From contig JAXMCK010000004.1 in the NCBI GenBank assembly GCA_046349395.1, forward strand, positions 682,001 through 746,000: 64,000 nucleotides of DNA. The letters run 5' to 3'. Shown piece after piece: positions 57,301 to 64,000 of the stretch (position 1 is its first letter; each line of letters opens with the position of its first letter). The stretch comes from JAXMCK01 sp046349395. Its GTDB lineage: Bacteria; Pseudomonadota; Alphaproteobacteria; Geminicoccales; Geminicoccaceae. The notes beneath the pieces were generated by a model, which had not been told where the DNA came from, ran no database searches, and saw only the letters and a list, made by a program, of their open reading frames with translations. The position numbers and the translations under genes were made by a program.

Positions 57301-57575
57301 AGCGAGGAGAGCTGCGCATAGGCGGCCCGGTCGGTGGGCCAGGCGAGCAGCGGGGGCGCGTCGACGAGGTCGAGCCGACAGCCGACGAGGAAGCGGATCT
57401 CGGCCGCCTTCGCCGCCACATGCGCCCGCACGATGCCGGCGAAGCTGTTGCGGTCGGTGAGAGAAATGGCTGCCAGCCCCAACGCCTTCGCCTGCTCCAC
57501 CAGCTCCTCGGGATGCGAGGCGCCGCGCAGGAAGGAGAAGTTCGAGGTGATCCGAAGCTCGGCGTAGGCGGTCAT
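54348..57575 (-). CDS. dnaE2: Error-prone DNA polymerase III alpha subunit DnaE2 (ImuC)
   Basis: 1075 residues. PHP domain at the N-terminus (AELRITSNFSFLRGASHPEELV), polymerase palm with the catalytic DIDVDFEHERREEVIQHVY segment, PDIDVDF typical of C-family polymerases, HhH/fingers and a C-terminal OB domain (MTVMGLVLVRQRPGSAKG). It performs SOS translesion synthesis with ImuA and ImuB. It has its own LexA box just upstream although it is separated from imuAB by 2.4 kb. Confidence 0.96.
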   Translation of the reverse strand: MTAYAELRITSNFSFLRGASHPEELVEQAKALGLAAISLTDRNSFAGIVRAHVAAKAAEIRFLVGCRLDLVDAPPLLAWPTDRAAYAQLSSLLTQGKRRAGKGACTLHLADVEAHQEGLLFAFLPPETLDPQTEEQFSALASRWPGRLWLALDHLYRGDDALRLERLADLGRRAGVPLLATNDVHYHVPDRRPLQDVVTCIREHCRVTDAGSRLFAHAERHLKPPAEMARLFHAYPEALAASLEIVERCRFSLDELAYDYPAADGYDGRTPDEELARRAEEGMAWRYPDHRPDKVVRLVEHELQLIAQLRYAPYFLTVDDIVRFARDRGILCQGRGSAANSAVCYVLGITAVDPARMDLLFERFVSAERNEPPDIDVDFEHERREEVIQHVYGTYGREHAALAATVIRYRAKSAMREVAKVMGLSTDVQDALSRTVWGYGREGIDEPVLREAGLDPADPALRQAISLAQELLGFPRHLSQHVGGFVIARSPLHHLVPIENAAMVDRTVVEWDKDDLDALKMLKIDILALGMLSCIRRAFELLRAHYGIDLDLARTPADDPAVYEMLCAADSIGVFQVESRAQMSMLPRLKPKTFYDLVIEVAIVRPGPIQGDMVHPYLRRREGREVTSFPSKELEAVLGKTLGVPLFQEQAMRIAIVAAGFTPSEADGLRRSMAAFRRRGELDKWHEKLVGGMVARNYDRDFAERCFKQIEGFGYYGFPESHAASFALLVYVSAWLKCHYPDVFCAAILNAQPMGFYAPAQLVRDAVDHGVEMREVDVNYSFWDCVLEPRLRRGPLQTAVRLGFRQIKGLAEAEAVRIVTARLKPYRTVEELKRRAGIDRSTLVVLAEADAFRSLGLDRRQALWAVRALPDAALPLFDHAMDAAGPGSNLPPVEGSDEPWLELPSMTLGEHVIEDYARLRLSLKAHPMAFLRDRVRSEGVITARQLWEVTPGRRITVMGLVLVRQRPGSAKGVIFSTLEDETGFANIVVWPKLFERNRAVIMTARLLAVRGELQREGRVIHVIAERLIDRTPDLRYLRGEAVDPKVVDGAMSRADEFKREPRDLRDAMPEGRNFR

Positions 57576-57887
57576 GGCTGCCGTCGTTCGTGCGCCGGGG
57601 CATGAAATATGTTCTAGTTTTGTTCTTCAATGGGTTTGACGTAGGATACCGCATATGCCCCACCCAGGAGCTACGGCAGCGTCGATAGAACGTTGCCATC
57701 TACCTCTTTGGCTGCCGATCCGAGCGGCAGCGACGACCTCGGCTTGCGAATTGCCTGAGGCTGCGGCAAGAACCGTTTCGGTCGCCGTGCGCGATCCAAC
57801 TCGACGATCATGCCGTAGTTCAAAATGATGAATCTCTTGAAATTGCCGTTTAACTTCCATTCACATCAACACTACTGAACGCTGATC
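57576..57887. other. Divergent intergenic region of dnaE2
   Basis: Contains the dnaE2 LexA box at its left end. The rest, to the start of the unknown gene at 57888, shows no gene and a gradual fall in GC. Confidence 0.5.
57611..57625 (-). promoter_or_regulatory. LexA box of dnaE2
   Basis: GTTC-TAGTTTT-GTTC on the + strand (GAAC-N7-GAAC read with the gene), the alphaproteobacterial LexA motif, 36 nt before the dnaE2 ATG. Nearly the same core as the box in front of imuA. Confidence 0.85.
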
Positions 57888-59198
57888 ATGGAAGACCAGA
57901 CTAGATATCATACCAAGACACGGATTTCTCGTAAGGAGTTGTTCGAGAAGGTTTGGGAGACGCCGATAGACCATCTCGCGAAGGAGTTTGGCGTCTCAGG
58001 CTCCTATCTTGCACGCGTTTGCGCTGCCCTTAACGTTCCGCGGCCACCCGTTGGGTACTGGCAGAAAAAGGCTGTCGGAAGAGCCAAGCCGCGTCCGGAC
58101 CTACCACCTGCGCTGCCGGGCGATCAGCTAAGCTGGACGAAAGACCAAGCGATATCCCCTCCTTTGAAGAGAAATATCCCACCTAAGGTAGACAGTACGT
58201 CCGAGGCAAGAGCTGCTAAGGCCAGACTTCATCCAATGCTGCTTGGCGTGGAAGGCGCTTTCCGAAAGTCACGCAATACTGAGGACGGAGAGTTTCTTCG
58301 CCCGTACAAACACCTTCTACCAGACATTGTCTCCTCTGCGGCGAGCCTGACGCGAGCGCTCGAAGTAGCCAACACCATTTACAATGCACTGGAAAGAACT
58401 GGGCATCGGGTGCTGTTCGCTCCACCGGGCAGCAACATGTATCGCTCAGAGATTAAGGAGCAGGAAGTACCGCTTAAGAACAGTAAGTACGGCCGCTATG
58501 GAACAACGCGTATCTGGTCGCCGCATAGGCCAACAGTGACTTATATCGGTTCCGTGCCCGTTGGCCTTGCTCTCACCGAAATGACCGAGCGCGTTCCTCT
58601 GCGCTGGATTAAAGGTAAGTATGTTCGAGAGATCAGCAAGTCGGCTGGGTCAGCCAAGCCGTGGGATGCAGCAAGTTCATTGACCACTGAACAGGACCTG
58701 CCTTCCGGACGATTTCGGCTGGTTGCTTACTCTCCGCTCGCTGGTGTCGACTGGACATGTAGCTGGCAGGAGACGGCAGCCAACTCGATAGACAAGATGT
58801 CCGCCGTGATCGTTCGGAAGTTGGCAAGCGCAGAGCAGGAACTTCGGACTCTGGCGGAAGAAGCTGCTAACCTCGCTGCTCAGCGGCAGCGGGAACGGGA
58901 GGAAACACAGGAGCGCTGGCGGCGAGAGGAAGATAGGCGGCTTGTGTTTCAAGCAACCGAGGACAGCCGGAAACAACTCTTTGGCGTAATCTCTAGATGG
59001 TCCGAAGCTGTGGCGATTGCGCGGTTCTTCTTGGAAGCTGAGGTTCGTCTAGAGGGCGTGGATTCCGAACGTCGAAATACCCTTGAGGAGCGATTGGCTC
59101 TTGGAAGGGCACTTCTTGGAACACTTGATCCGCTCGACTTTCTTGAAGAGTGGTTGGCGCCCGACGAACGCTACAAGTCTAAGTACGATCAGAACTGA
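57888..59198 (+). CDS. Unknown protein with N-terminal DNA-binding-like module, lower GC
   Basis: 436 residues. The first ~60 (ISRKELFEKVWETPIDHLAKEFGVSGSYLARVCAALNVPRPPVGYWQKKAVGR) form a helix-turn-helix-like module I recall at the start of many unrelated hypothetical bacterial proteins. The middle is mixed alpha/beta; about 305-350 is a charged coiled coil (LAAQRQREREETQERWRREEDRR). Composition is well below the neighbours (58441-58500 is 48% G+C by hand count), pointing to recent transfer. It sits in the gap that splits the mutasome operon. No function assigned. Confidence 0.7.
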   Translation: MEDQTRYHTKTRISRKELFEKVWETPIDHLAKEFGVSGSYLARVCAALNVPRPPVGYWQKKAVGRAKPRPDLPPALPGDQLSWTKDQAISPPLKRNIPPKVDSTSEARAAKARLHPMLLGVEGAFRKSRNTEDGEFLRPYKHLLPDIVSSAASLTRALEVANTIYNALERTGHRVLFAPPGSNMYRSEIKEQEVPLKNSKYGRYGTTRIWSPHRPTVTYIGSVPVGLALTEMTERVPLRWIKGKYVREISKSAGSAKPWDAASSLTTEQDLPSGRFRLVAYSPLAGVDWTCSWQETAANSIDKMSAVIVRKLASAEQELRTLAEEAANLAAQRQREREETQERWRREEDRRLVFQATEDSRKQLFGVISRWSEAVAIARFFLEAEVRLEGVDSERRNTLEERLALGRALLGTLDPLDFLEEWLAPDERYKSKYDQN

Positions 59199-59321
59199 CG
59201 GTGCTCCTTGGTAGTTTTCACTGTGAACCCACGCTGCTGCGCCGTAGGAGTTGGCTGCTCCCCCTTGTGAAGAGAGAAGTTTCTGATTACATCACGTCCC
59301 CCGATGGGTGATGTAAGAGCG

Positions 59322-59570
59322 ATGCATCGAACGCAGATCAGCCTGGAGCTGGACCAGTACGAGTTCCTGACGGCGCAGGCGCGTCGGCGGGGCGTGAGCG
59401 CGGCGCAGATCGTGCGCGATCTGGTCACGGCAGAGATGCATCGGGAAGGCGAGCCGGGTAGCGCCCTGGAGCAACTGATCGCGCTGGCGGAGAGCGAGAC
59501 GACTGAAGGCGACGAGACCGACATCGCCCGCAACCACGATCACTACCTCTACGGCGCGCCGCGCGAGTGA
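59322..59570 (+). CDS. Ribbon-helix-helix antitoxin, module 3
   Basis: 82 residues from ATG 59322: MHRTQISLELDQYEFLTAQARRRGVSAAQIVRDLV is a canonical RHH domain, followed by an acidic tail (ETTEGDETDIARNHDHYLYG) that should occupy the toxin. Ends overlapping the toxin start as GTGA. Confidence 0.87.
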   Translation: MHRTQISLELDQYEFLTAQARRRGVSAAQIVRDLVTAEMHREGEPGSALEQLIALAESETTEGDETDIARNHDHYLYGAPRE

Positions 59571-59965
59571 GGACCGTCTTCGTCGACACGAGCGCCTGGT
59601 TCGCGCTCGTCGATGGGAAGACGTCCGAGCATCGAGAAATCGTCGACATCATGCGGGGGTATCGGGATCGCCTCGTCACCTCCGACTATGTCTTCGACGA
59701 GACGGTCACGCTCTTGCGGAGCAGGCGGAGCTGGAGCCTCGCACGGAAGGCGGGGGAGTTGTTGCGCAGCGGTGCGGTCGCGAAGCTGGTCCGCCTCGGG
59801 CCGGACGACATCGAGGCGGCCTGGTCGGTGTTCTGCAGCCGACCGGACCAGCGGCTCAGCTTCACGGACTGCACGAGCTTCGTCCTGATGCGACGCCTGG
59901 AGATCGAAACGGCGATCTCGCTGGACGACGACTTCCGCGCGCTCGGCCTGACGACGCTGCCCTGA
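59567..59965 (+). CDS. PIN-domain toxin, module 3
   Basis: 132 residues, GTG start overlapping the antitoxin stop. PIN acidic residues lie in VFVDTSAWFALVDGK, YVFDETVTLL, LSFTDCTSFVLMRR and SLDDDFRALGL. Likely an RNase toxin. It ends 3 nt before the convergent imuB stop. Confidence 0.9.
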   Translation: MRTVFVDTSAWFALVDGKTSEHREIVDIMRGYRDRLVTSDYVFDETVTLLRSRRSWSLARKAGELLRSGAVAKLVRLGPDDIEAAWSVFCSRPDQRLSFTDCTSFVLMRRLEIETAISLDDDFRALGLTTLP

Positions 59966-59968
59966 GCT

Positions 59969-61465
59969 TCAAGCGAACAGCCCGTGCACCCGCCATGCGG
60001 GCGGAGTCGCGTCGCCGTAGGTGCCTTCGCGGAAGGTCCAGAGCTGGCGGCCGGAGGCGTCGGTGATGCGGAAATAGTCGCGGGGGCGGGCTTCGGGGTC
60101 GGGGCGCCACCATTCGGGGAGGAGGCGCTCTGGCCCGGTGGCGGCGAGGAGGCGGCGGCCGTCGATTTGAAGCGGCGGACCGTCGGGCAGGACGGCCATG
60201 GCGGTGACGGGGCGGGGCTGCTCCAGGAGGCGCAGAGGGCGCGGCTGGCGAAGGGGCCAGACCTCAGGGACTGCCAGCGTGCCGGCGGGGACGAGGCGCT
60301 GGGCGCGCTCGGGCCAGTGGCTGTCGACGGGTGCCAGGCGCAGCACGCGGTGGCGGCCGAGGCGGCGGGCCAGCTGGTCGAGCAGGCGGTCGAGGGCGGC
60401 GGGATCGTTGCGCGCGGCGAGCTCGGCCTGCGAGGCGCCGAGCGGAGATGTCTCCAGCACGTCGAGGCGCATGACCTCGATGCCGAAGCCGATGTCGAGG
60501 CCGTCGAGGTCAGGGGCCAAGAGCCGCAGCAGGTGATCGGGTGCGCGGACCGGGCGGGCGGTGCCGGCGGCGATCCGCGCCACCGCACCGTCGACCCGGC
60601 CGAGGCTCAGCTCGACCCGGCGCGCCCCCTGCTGAGCATGTTCCAGCTCGCGGCAGACGAGGTCGAGCAGGCGGCGGGCGGCGAGCAGGATGGCCTCGGT
60701 ATGGCCGATCGGCTCCGCCCAGCCGAGGCGGGCGGCGAAGCGCGCGGGGGCGCGCACGGCCACGAAGGGCTCGTCGCCGCCGTCCAGGACCAGATCGAGG
60801 CGTAGCGCCAGGGCGGCGCCGAAGCGGACGAGCAGCGACTGGCGCGGCAGGGGTGCGAGCTGGCCGATCCGGCGGAAGCCCAGCCGCCGCAGGCCGGCGG
60901 CAGTGTCGGGTTCCAGCCGCAGGGCTTCGACGGGCAGATCGTGGAACGGCGGCGTTCCCTGCGGCGCGATCCCCCCCTCACCGAAGCGGGCCCAGGCCCA
61001 GGCGCGGGCGGCCCCGTCGGCGATGGCGAGGCGGGCGGTGAAGCCCAGTCCATCGAGACCGGCCTGGACGGCGTCGAGCAGGCCCGCCTCGCCGCCAAAG
61101 AGATGGGCGCAGCCGGTGAGGTCGAGCAGCAGGCCGTCCGCACCGTCGCAGCGGACCCAGGGGCTCCAGCGGCCGGCCCAGAGTGCCAGAGCTTCCAGCG
61201 CCTTGGCATCGGCCTCGGGCTCGGCCTCGGCGATGAGCAGCGAGGGTACCGCCGCCCGGGCGTCGGCCAGGTTCATGCCCGGCCGCAGGCCCTTCGCCTT
61301 CGCCGCCGCCGAGAGTGCCGTCAGGCGCGGCACCCCGCGGTCGGGGGCGACGAGGGCGAACGGGGCCTCAGCCGGCGGAAACGGCCGTCCGCGGCGCCGG
61401 GCGGAAAGGCGCATCCGCTCGATCGGCCAGTCCGTCAGCCACAGCGAAAGACAGCGTCTGGTCAT
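59969..61465 (-). CDS. imuB: ImuB, Y-family polymerase-like mutasome hub
   Basis: 498 residues from ATG 61465. Opening RCLSLWLTDWPIERMRL, then DRGVPRLTALSAAAKAKGLRPGMNLADARAAVPSL and CDGADGLLLDLTGCAHLFGGE are characteristic of ImuB; the usual polymerase acidic catalytic residues are largely replaced, as in the family. It recruits DnaE2 to the clamp. It overlaps imuA by 98 nt. Confidence 0.93.
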   Translation of the reverse strand: MTRRCLSLWLTDWPIERMRLSARRRGRPFPPAEAPFALVAPDRGVPRLTALSAAAKAKGLRPGMNLADARAAVPSLLIAEAEPEADAKALEALALWAGRWSPWVRCDGADGLLLDLTGCAHLFGGEAGLLDAVQAGLDGLGFTARLAIADGAARAWAWARFGEGGIAPQGTPPFHDLPVEALRLEPDTAAGLRRLGFRRIGQLAPLPRQSLLVRFGAALALRLDLVLDGGDEPFVAVRAPARFAARLGWAEPIGHTEAILLAARRLLDLVCRELEHAQQGARRVELSLGRVDGAVARIAAGTARPVRAPDHLLRLLAPDLDGLDIGFGIEVMRLDVLETSPLGASQAELAARNDPAALDRLLDQLARRLGRHRVLRLAPVDSHWPERAQRLVPAGTLAVPEVWPLRQPRPLRLLEQPRPVTAMAVLPDGPPLQIDGRRLLAATGPERLLPEWWRPDPEARPRDYFRITDASGRQLWTFREGTYGDATPPAWRVHGLFA

Positions 61466-62087
61466 TCCACCGCACCGTCCATACGCCGGGAGCACCGCCC
61501 CGGCAGCGCCACAGGATCAGCCGCCAGCTGGCCTCGCCCGGCAGCGGCTCGGCCCGCCAGCGGGTCAGCGCCGCGTTGGGGGCAGGATCGGGAGCGCCGG
61601 GCCGCAGCAGGAGCCCGGCCCCGCCGCCGGACTCGGCCGCCAGCTGCAGCCGTCGACTGGCGAGCAGATCGAGCTGGCGCGGCTCGGCGATGGCGCAGGC
61701 CACACCGGGGCAGCGCAGCGCCTCCTCGAACGCCCACAGCACCTCGCGGTCGTCCTCGCAGCGGGCGACGATGACCCGGTCCGGGTCGAGCCCGAAGCCG
61801 GCGAGACCGGGGCCATAGGGCTCGCCCAGCTCGCGGGCCAGCCGCTCGCTGCGGCACCAGACGAGCACGCCGCCGCGATCGAGGAAGCGCCCGGCGATGG
61901 CGGCCGCGGCCCCGCTCGCCACATTGCCGCTGATCTCGTGCAGGGCCCGATAGGGCAGCCCGCCCCAGGGCAGGCCGGCATCGATACCGTCGCCCAGCGT
62001 CGCGGTCTCGCGGCCGAAATCGACCCCGCCGCCTTCGATGGCGCGCACCTTGGCCTTCAGGTTCTCGAGCTCGGGCAGAGCCTCCAT
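61368..62087 (-). CDS. imuA: ImuA, RecA/SulA-like mutasome component
   Basis: 239 residues of the ImuA family, a RecA-like fold (DAGLPWGGLPYRALHEISGNVASGAAAAIAGRFLDRGGVLVWCR, RVIVARCEDDREVLWAFEEALRC, LDLLASRRLQLAAESGG). It is the first gene of the mutasome operon and has a LexA box 34 nt before its ATG, with GAAGGAGA as ribosome binding site. Confidence 0.92.
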   Translation of the reverse strand: MEALPELENLKAKVRAIEGGGVDFGRETATLGDGIDAGLPWGGLPYRALHEISGNVASGAAAAIAGRFLDRGGVLVWCRSERLARELGEPYGPGLAGFGLDPDRVIVARCEDDREVLWAFEEALRCPGVACAIAEPRQLDLLASRRLQLAAESGGGAGLLLRPGAPDPAPNAALTRWRAEPLPGEASWRLILWRCRGGAPGVWTVRWNDQTLSFAVADGLADRADAPFRPAPRTAVSAG

Positions 62088-62120
62088 GCGTCGTCTCCTT
62101 CCCGGTTGTCGAAGGGAAAT

Positions 62121-62135
62121 GTTCTTGTTTTGTTC
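62121..62135 (-). promoter_or_regulatory. LexA box of imuA-imuB
   Basis: GTTC-TTGTTTT-GTTC on the + strand, the alphaproteobacterial GTTC-N7-GTTC motif, 34 nt before the imuA ATG. Confidence 0.87.
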
Positions 62136-62269
62136 TAGTTCCGGAGCACCTCGCGGTCAAGCTCGTGAACCGGCTCTACGGAGCCGCTTCCGACCGGCAG
62201 GAGCGACGGTGCCCCTCGCGCTTCGCGGCGGACTTGCTAGCTTCTCCCGGCAAGAGTGCGGGGAGCGGC

Positions 62270-63085
62270 ATGCGCGTCACGGCGATCCAGACGAGCTCGA
62301 TCGACGACAAGGCGGCCAATCTGGCGGCCGTGCGCGACCTGATTGCCACAGCGGTCGCGGCCGACCGGCCGGACCTCGTCCTGCTGCCCGAAGTGTGGGC
62401 CTTCCAGGGCGGGACGGCAGCGACCAAGCGCGAGGCGGCTGAAGCGATCCCGGGCGGGGAGGCCTACCGGCTGCTGCAGGATGCGGCGCGTGAGCACCGC
62501 ATCGTGCTCCACGGCGGCAGCTTCCTGGAACGGGTCGGCGAGCAGCTGTTCAACACCACGGTGGTGTTCGCCAAGGACGGCGGCGAGATCGCCCGCTACC
62601 GCAAGATGCATCTCTTCGACGTCGTCACCCCCGATGGCCGCGAGTACCGGGAATCGGCGCTGATCGGCCGCGGCGCCGAGGTCGTCACCTACGATGCGGG
62701 CGAGGTCCGGGTGGGTTGCACCATCTGCTACGACCTCCGCTTTGGCGAGCTGTACCGGAAGCTCGCGGCCCAAGGGGCCGAGCTGATCATGGTGCCGGCG
62801 GCCTTCACCGTGCCGACGGGACGGGCGCACTGGGAGGTGCTGCTCCGGGCGCGGGCCATCGAGACCGGCTGCTACGTGGCGGCGGCGGCCCAGGTCGGCG
62901 AGTTCCGGGTCGGCAGCGACACGCGCGCCTGCTGGGGGCACTCGATGATCGTCGATCCCTGGGGCAAGGTGCTGGCGGAACTGGCCGATGGCACGGGCTT
63001 CGTCACGGCCGAGGTCACCTGTGCCGAGGTCGAGCGCGTGCGCGGCATGATCCCGGTCCACAAGCACCGCGTGCTACCGGGCTGA
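62270..63085 (+). CDS. Carbon-nitrogen hydrolase (Nit/omega-amidase type)
   Basis: 271 residues from ATG 62270 (GGGGAG upstream). Nitrilase triad: E41 (LLPEVW), K111 (YRKMHLFDV), C152 (GCTICYDLRF). The pattern RKMHLFDV with TICYDLRFGELYRKLA is typical of Nit1/Nit2-like proteins that deaminate glutathione or ketoglutaramate analogues. It is divergent from imuA and upstream of an SDR. Confidence 0.9.
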   Translation: MRVTAIQTSSIDDKAANLAAVRDLIATAVAADRPDLVLLPEVWAFQGGTAATKREAAEAIPGGEAYRLLQDAAREHRIVLHGGSFLERVGEQLFNTTVVFAKDGGEIARYRKMHLFDVVTPDGREYRESALIGRGAEVVTYDAGEVRVGCTICYDLRFGELYRKLAAQGAELIMVPAAFTVPTGRAHWEVLLRARAIETGCYVAAAAQVGEFRVGSDTRACWGHSMIVDPWGKVLAELADGTGFVTAEVTCAEVERVRGMIPVHKHRVLPG

Positions 63086-63117
63086 GCATCGACAAGAACA
63101 CGAGGGAGGCGACGAGC

Positions 63118-63885
63118 ATGGCGGGCGAAGGAACACTGGCCGGCAAGAAGGCGCTGGTCACTGCAGGGGCCGGCGGCATCGGGCACGCGATCGCGACCGC
63201 CCTTGCTGCCGCGGGTGCCTCGATCTGGGTCTGCGACGTCGATGCGGCCGCCCTGGAGCGCTGCCCGGCCGATTGGCGCCGCTCGGTCTGCGACGTCGCC
63301 GACCAGACAGCGGTCGACCAGTTCATGATCGAGGTCGCCGGCGGCTGGGGCGGCCTCGACATCCTGGTCAACAATGCCGGCATCGCCGGGCCGACCGGCG
63401 GGATCGACGCCATCGACCCCGACGACTGGCGGCGGACGATCGACATCAACCTGAACGGGGCCTTCTACGTCACCCGCCTCGCCACACCCTATCTGAAGAC
63501 GGCGAAGGGCTCGATCATCAACATCTCCTCGGTCGCCGGGCGGCTGGGCTACGCCTTCCGCACCCCCTATGCCGCCAGCAAATGGGCGATCATCGGCCTG
63601 ACCCAGAGCCTCGCCAAGGAACTGGGGCCCGACGGCGTGCGGGTGAACGCGATCCTGCCGGGCATCGTGGCCGGTCCCCGGATCGACCGCGTGTTCCAGG
63701 CCAGGGCCGAGGCGCTGAACAGGCCCGTGGCCGAGATCGAGGCCGGCTATCTCGAGAAGGTCTCGATGCGGACCAAGGTCACGGCCGAGGACGTCGCCGC
63801 CATGGTGGCGTTCCTGTGCAGCCCCGCGGCCGCCCACGTCTCCGGCCAGTCGATCAGCGTCGACGGCAATGTCGAGCAGATCTGA
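63118..63885 (+). CDS. SDR family oxidoreductase
   Basis: 255 residues from ATG 63118 with GAGGGAGG upstream. TAGAGGIGHAIA (cofactor; TAG in place of TGA), NNAGIAGPTG, INISSVAGR and YAASKWAI (Tyr, Lys) are present. It likely oxidises a hydroxy acid or sugar. With the next gene (HIBADH-type) it looks like part of a hydroxyacid-degradation operon. Confidence 0.9.
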   Translation: MAGEGTLAGKKALVTAGAGGIGHAIATALAAAGASIWVCDVDAAALERCPADWRRSVCDVADQTAVDQFMIEVAGGWGGLDILVNNAGIAGPTGGIDAIDPDDWRRTIDINLNGAFYVTRLATPYLKTAKGSIINISSVAGRLGYAFRTPYAASKWAIIGLTQSLAKELGPDGVRVNAILPGIVAGPRIDRVFQARAEALNRPVAEIEAGYLEKVSMRTKVTAEDVAAMVAFLCSPAAAHVSGQSISVDGNVEQI

Positions 63886-63888
63886 GCC

Positions 63889-64000
63889 ATGAGCGCACCC
63901 ATAGGCTTCATCGGTCTCGGCGCCATGGGCCTGCCGATGGCCCGCAACATCCTGAGGGCGGGCATCGCCGTCCGCGGCTTCGACGTGGCGACGGCGGCCG
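63889..64000 (+). CDS. NAD(P)-dependent beta-hydroxyacid dehydrogenase (HIBADH family), 3' partial
   Basis: Only the first 37 codons lie in the window: GFIGLGAMGLPMARNIL is the Rossmann cofactor motif of 3-hydroxyisobutyrate / threonate-type dehydrogenases. Starts 3 nt after the SDR stop, same operon. The gene is cut by the right edge. Confidence 0.88.
   Translation, partial: MSAPIGFIGLGAMGLPMARNILRAGIAVRGFDVATAA

Overview
The window is GC-rich, densely packed chromosomal DNA from a heterotrophic alphaproteobacterium, perhaps Rhodospirillales or Geminicoccales-like. The basis is family content (imuA-imuB-dnaE2 with GTTC-N7-GTTC LexA boxes, an HWE histidine kinase, alphaproteobacterial-style small proteins), codon use and GC content. 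Genus is not determinable from what I can see. No complete mobile element, integrase, transposase, rRNA or CRISPR array is visible. One tRNA (Val, CAC) is present.

Layout. 0-9 kb: a very large multi-domain glycosyltransferase (open at the left edge) converges on an operon of a SYLF protein, a DapA-family enzyme and a 1005-residue membrane protein with an internal duplication. 8.9-11.9 kb: a sugar or polyol catabolic operon (zinc dehydrogenase, 6-phospho-3-hexuloisomerase-like SIS protein, SDR, small secreted NTF2-like protein). 11.9-16.3 kb: two small hypothetical genes, a gene-poor stretch, an AraC-type regulator and an HWE kinase whose first PAS domain looks cut off. 16.3-22.9 kb: secreted DUF1264-like protein, MscS channel, GNAT, nitronate monooxygenase-like enzyme, Na+/alanine symporter. 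23-28 kb: a secreted Cache-domain protein and a complete polyamine-type ABC importer. 28-32 kb: a GT4/alpha-alpha-barrel fusion with a GH130 phosphorylase. 32-39 kb: AEC transporter, fasciclin protein, cysK with an FGGY kinase, then a tightly overlapping PhyH / DedA / D-carbamoylase trio. 39-43 kb: EamA exporter, then a visibly AT-rich three-gene cassette (RelE/HigB-like protein, XRE regulator, unknown protein) beside tRNA-Val. 43-52 kb: gph, glmU, SPOR-tailed D,D-carboxypeptidase, HPF-type protein, SDR, YqhA-type membrane protein, cupin, and two tandem trypsin-like proteases. 52-64 kb: three PIN-domain toxin-antitoxin modules around the SOS mutasome genes, followed by a Nit-family amidase, an SDR and the start of a 3-hydroxyisobutyrate-dehydrogenase-like gene cut by the right edge.

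Two places stand out. First, the AT-rich cassette at about 40.6-42.4 kb is one coupled transcription unit of imported base composition beside a tRNA. Its first two genes resemble a HigB/HigA toxin-antitoxin pair in toxin-first order, and the third is unrecognised. Second, the normally contiguous imuA-imuB-dnaE2 operon is split by a 2.4 kb block on the opposite strand (an unknown lower-GC gene plus a VapBC pair). Both halves carry their own near-identical LexA box 34-36 bases before the start codon, so damage induction of both parts appears retained.
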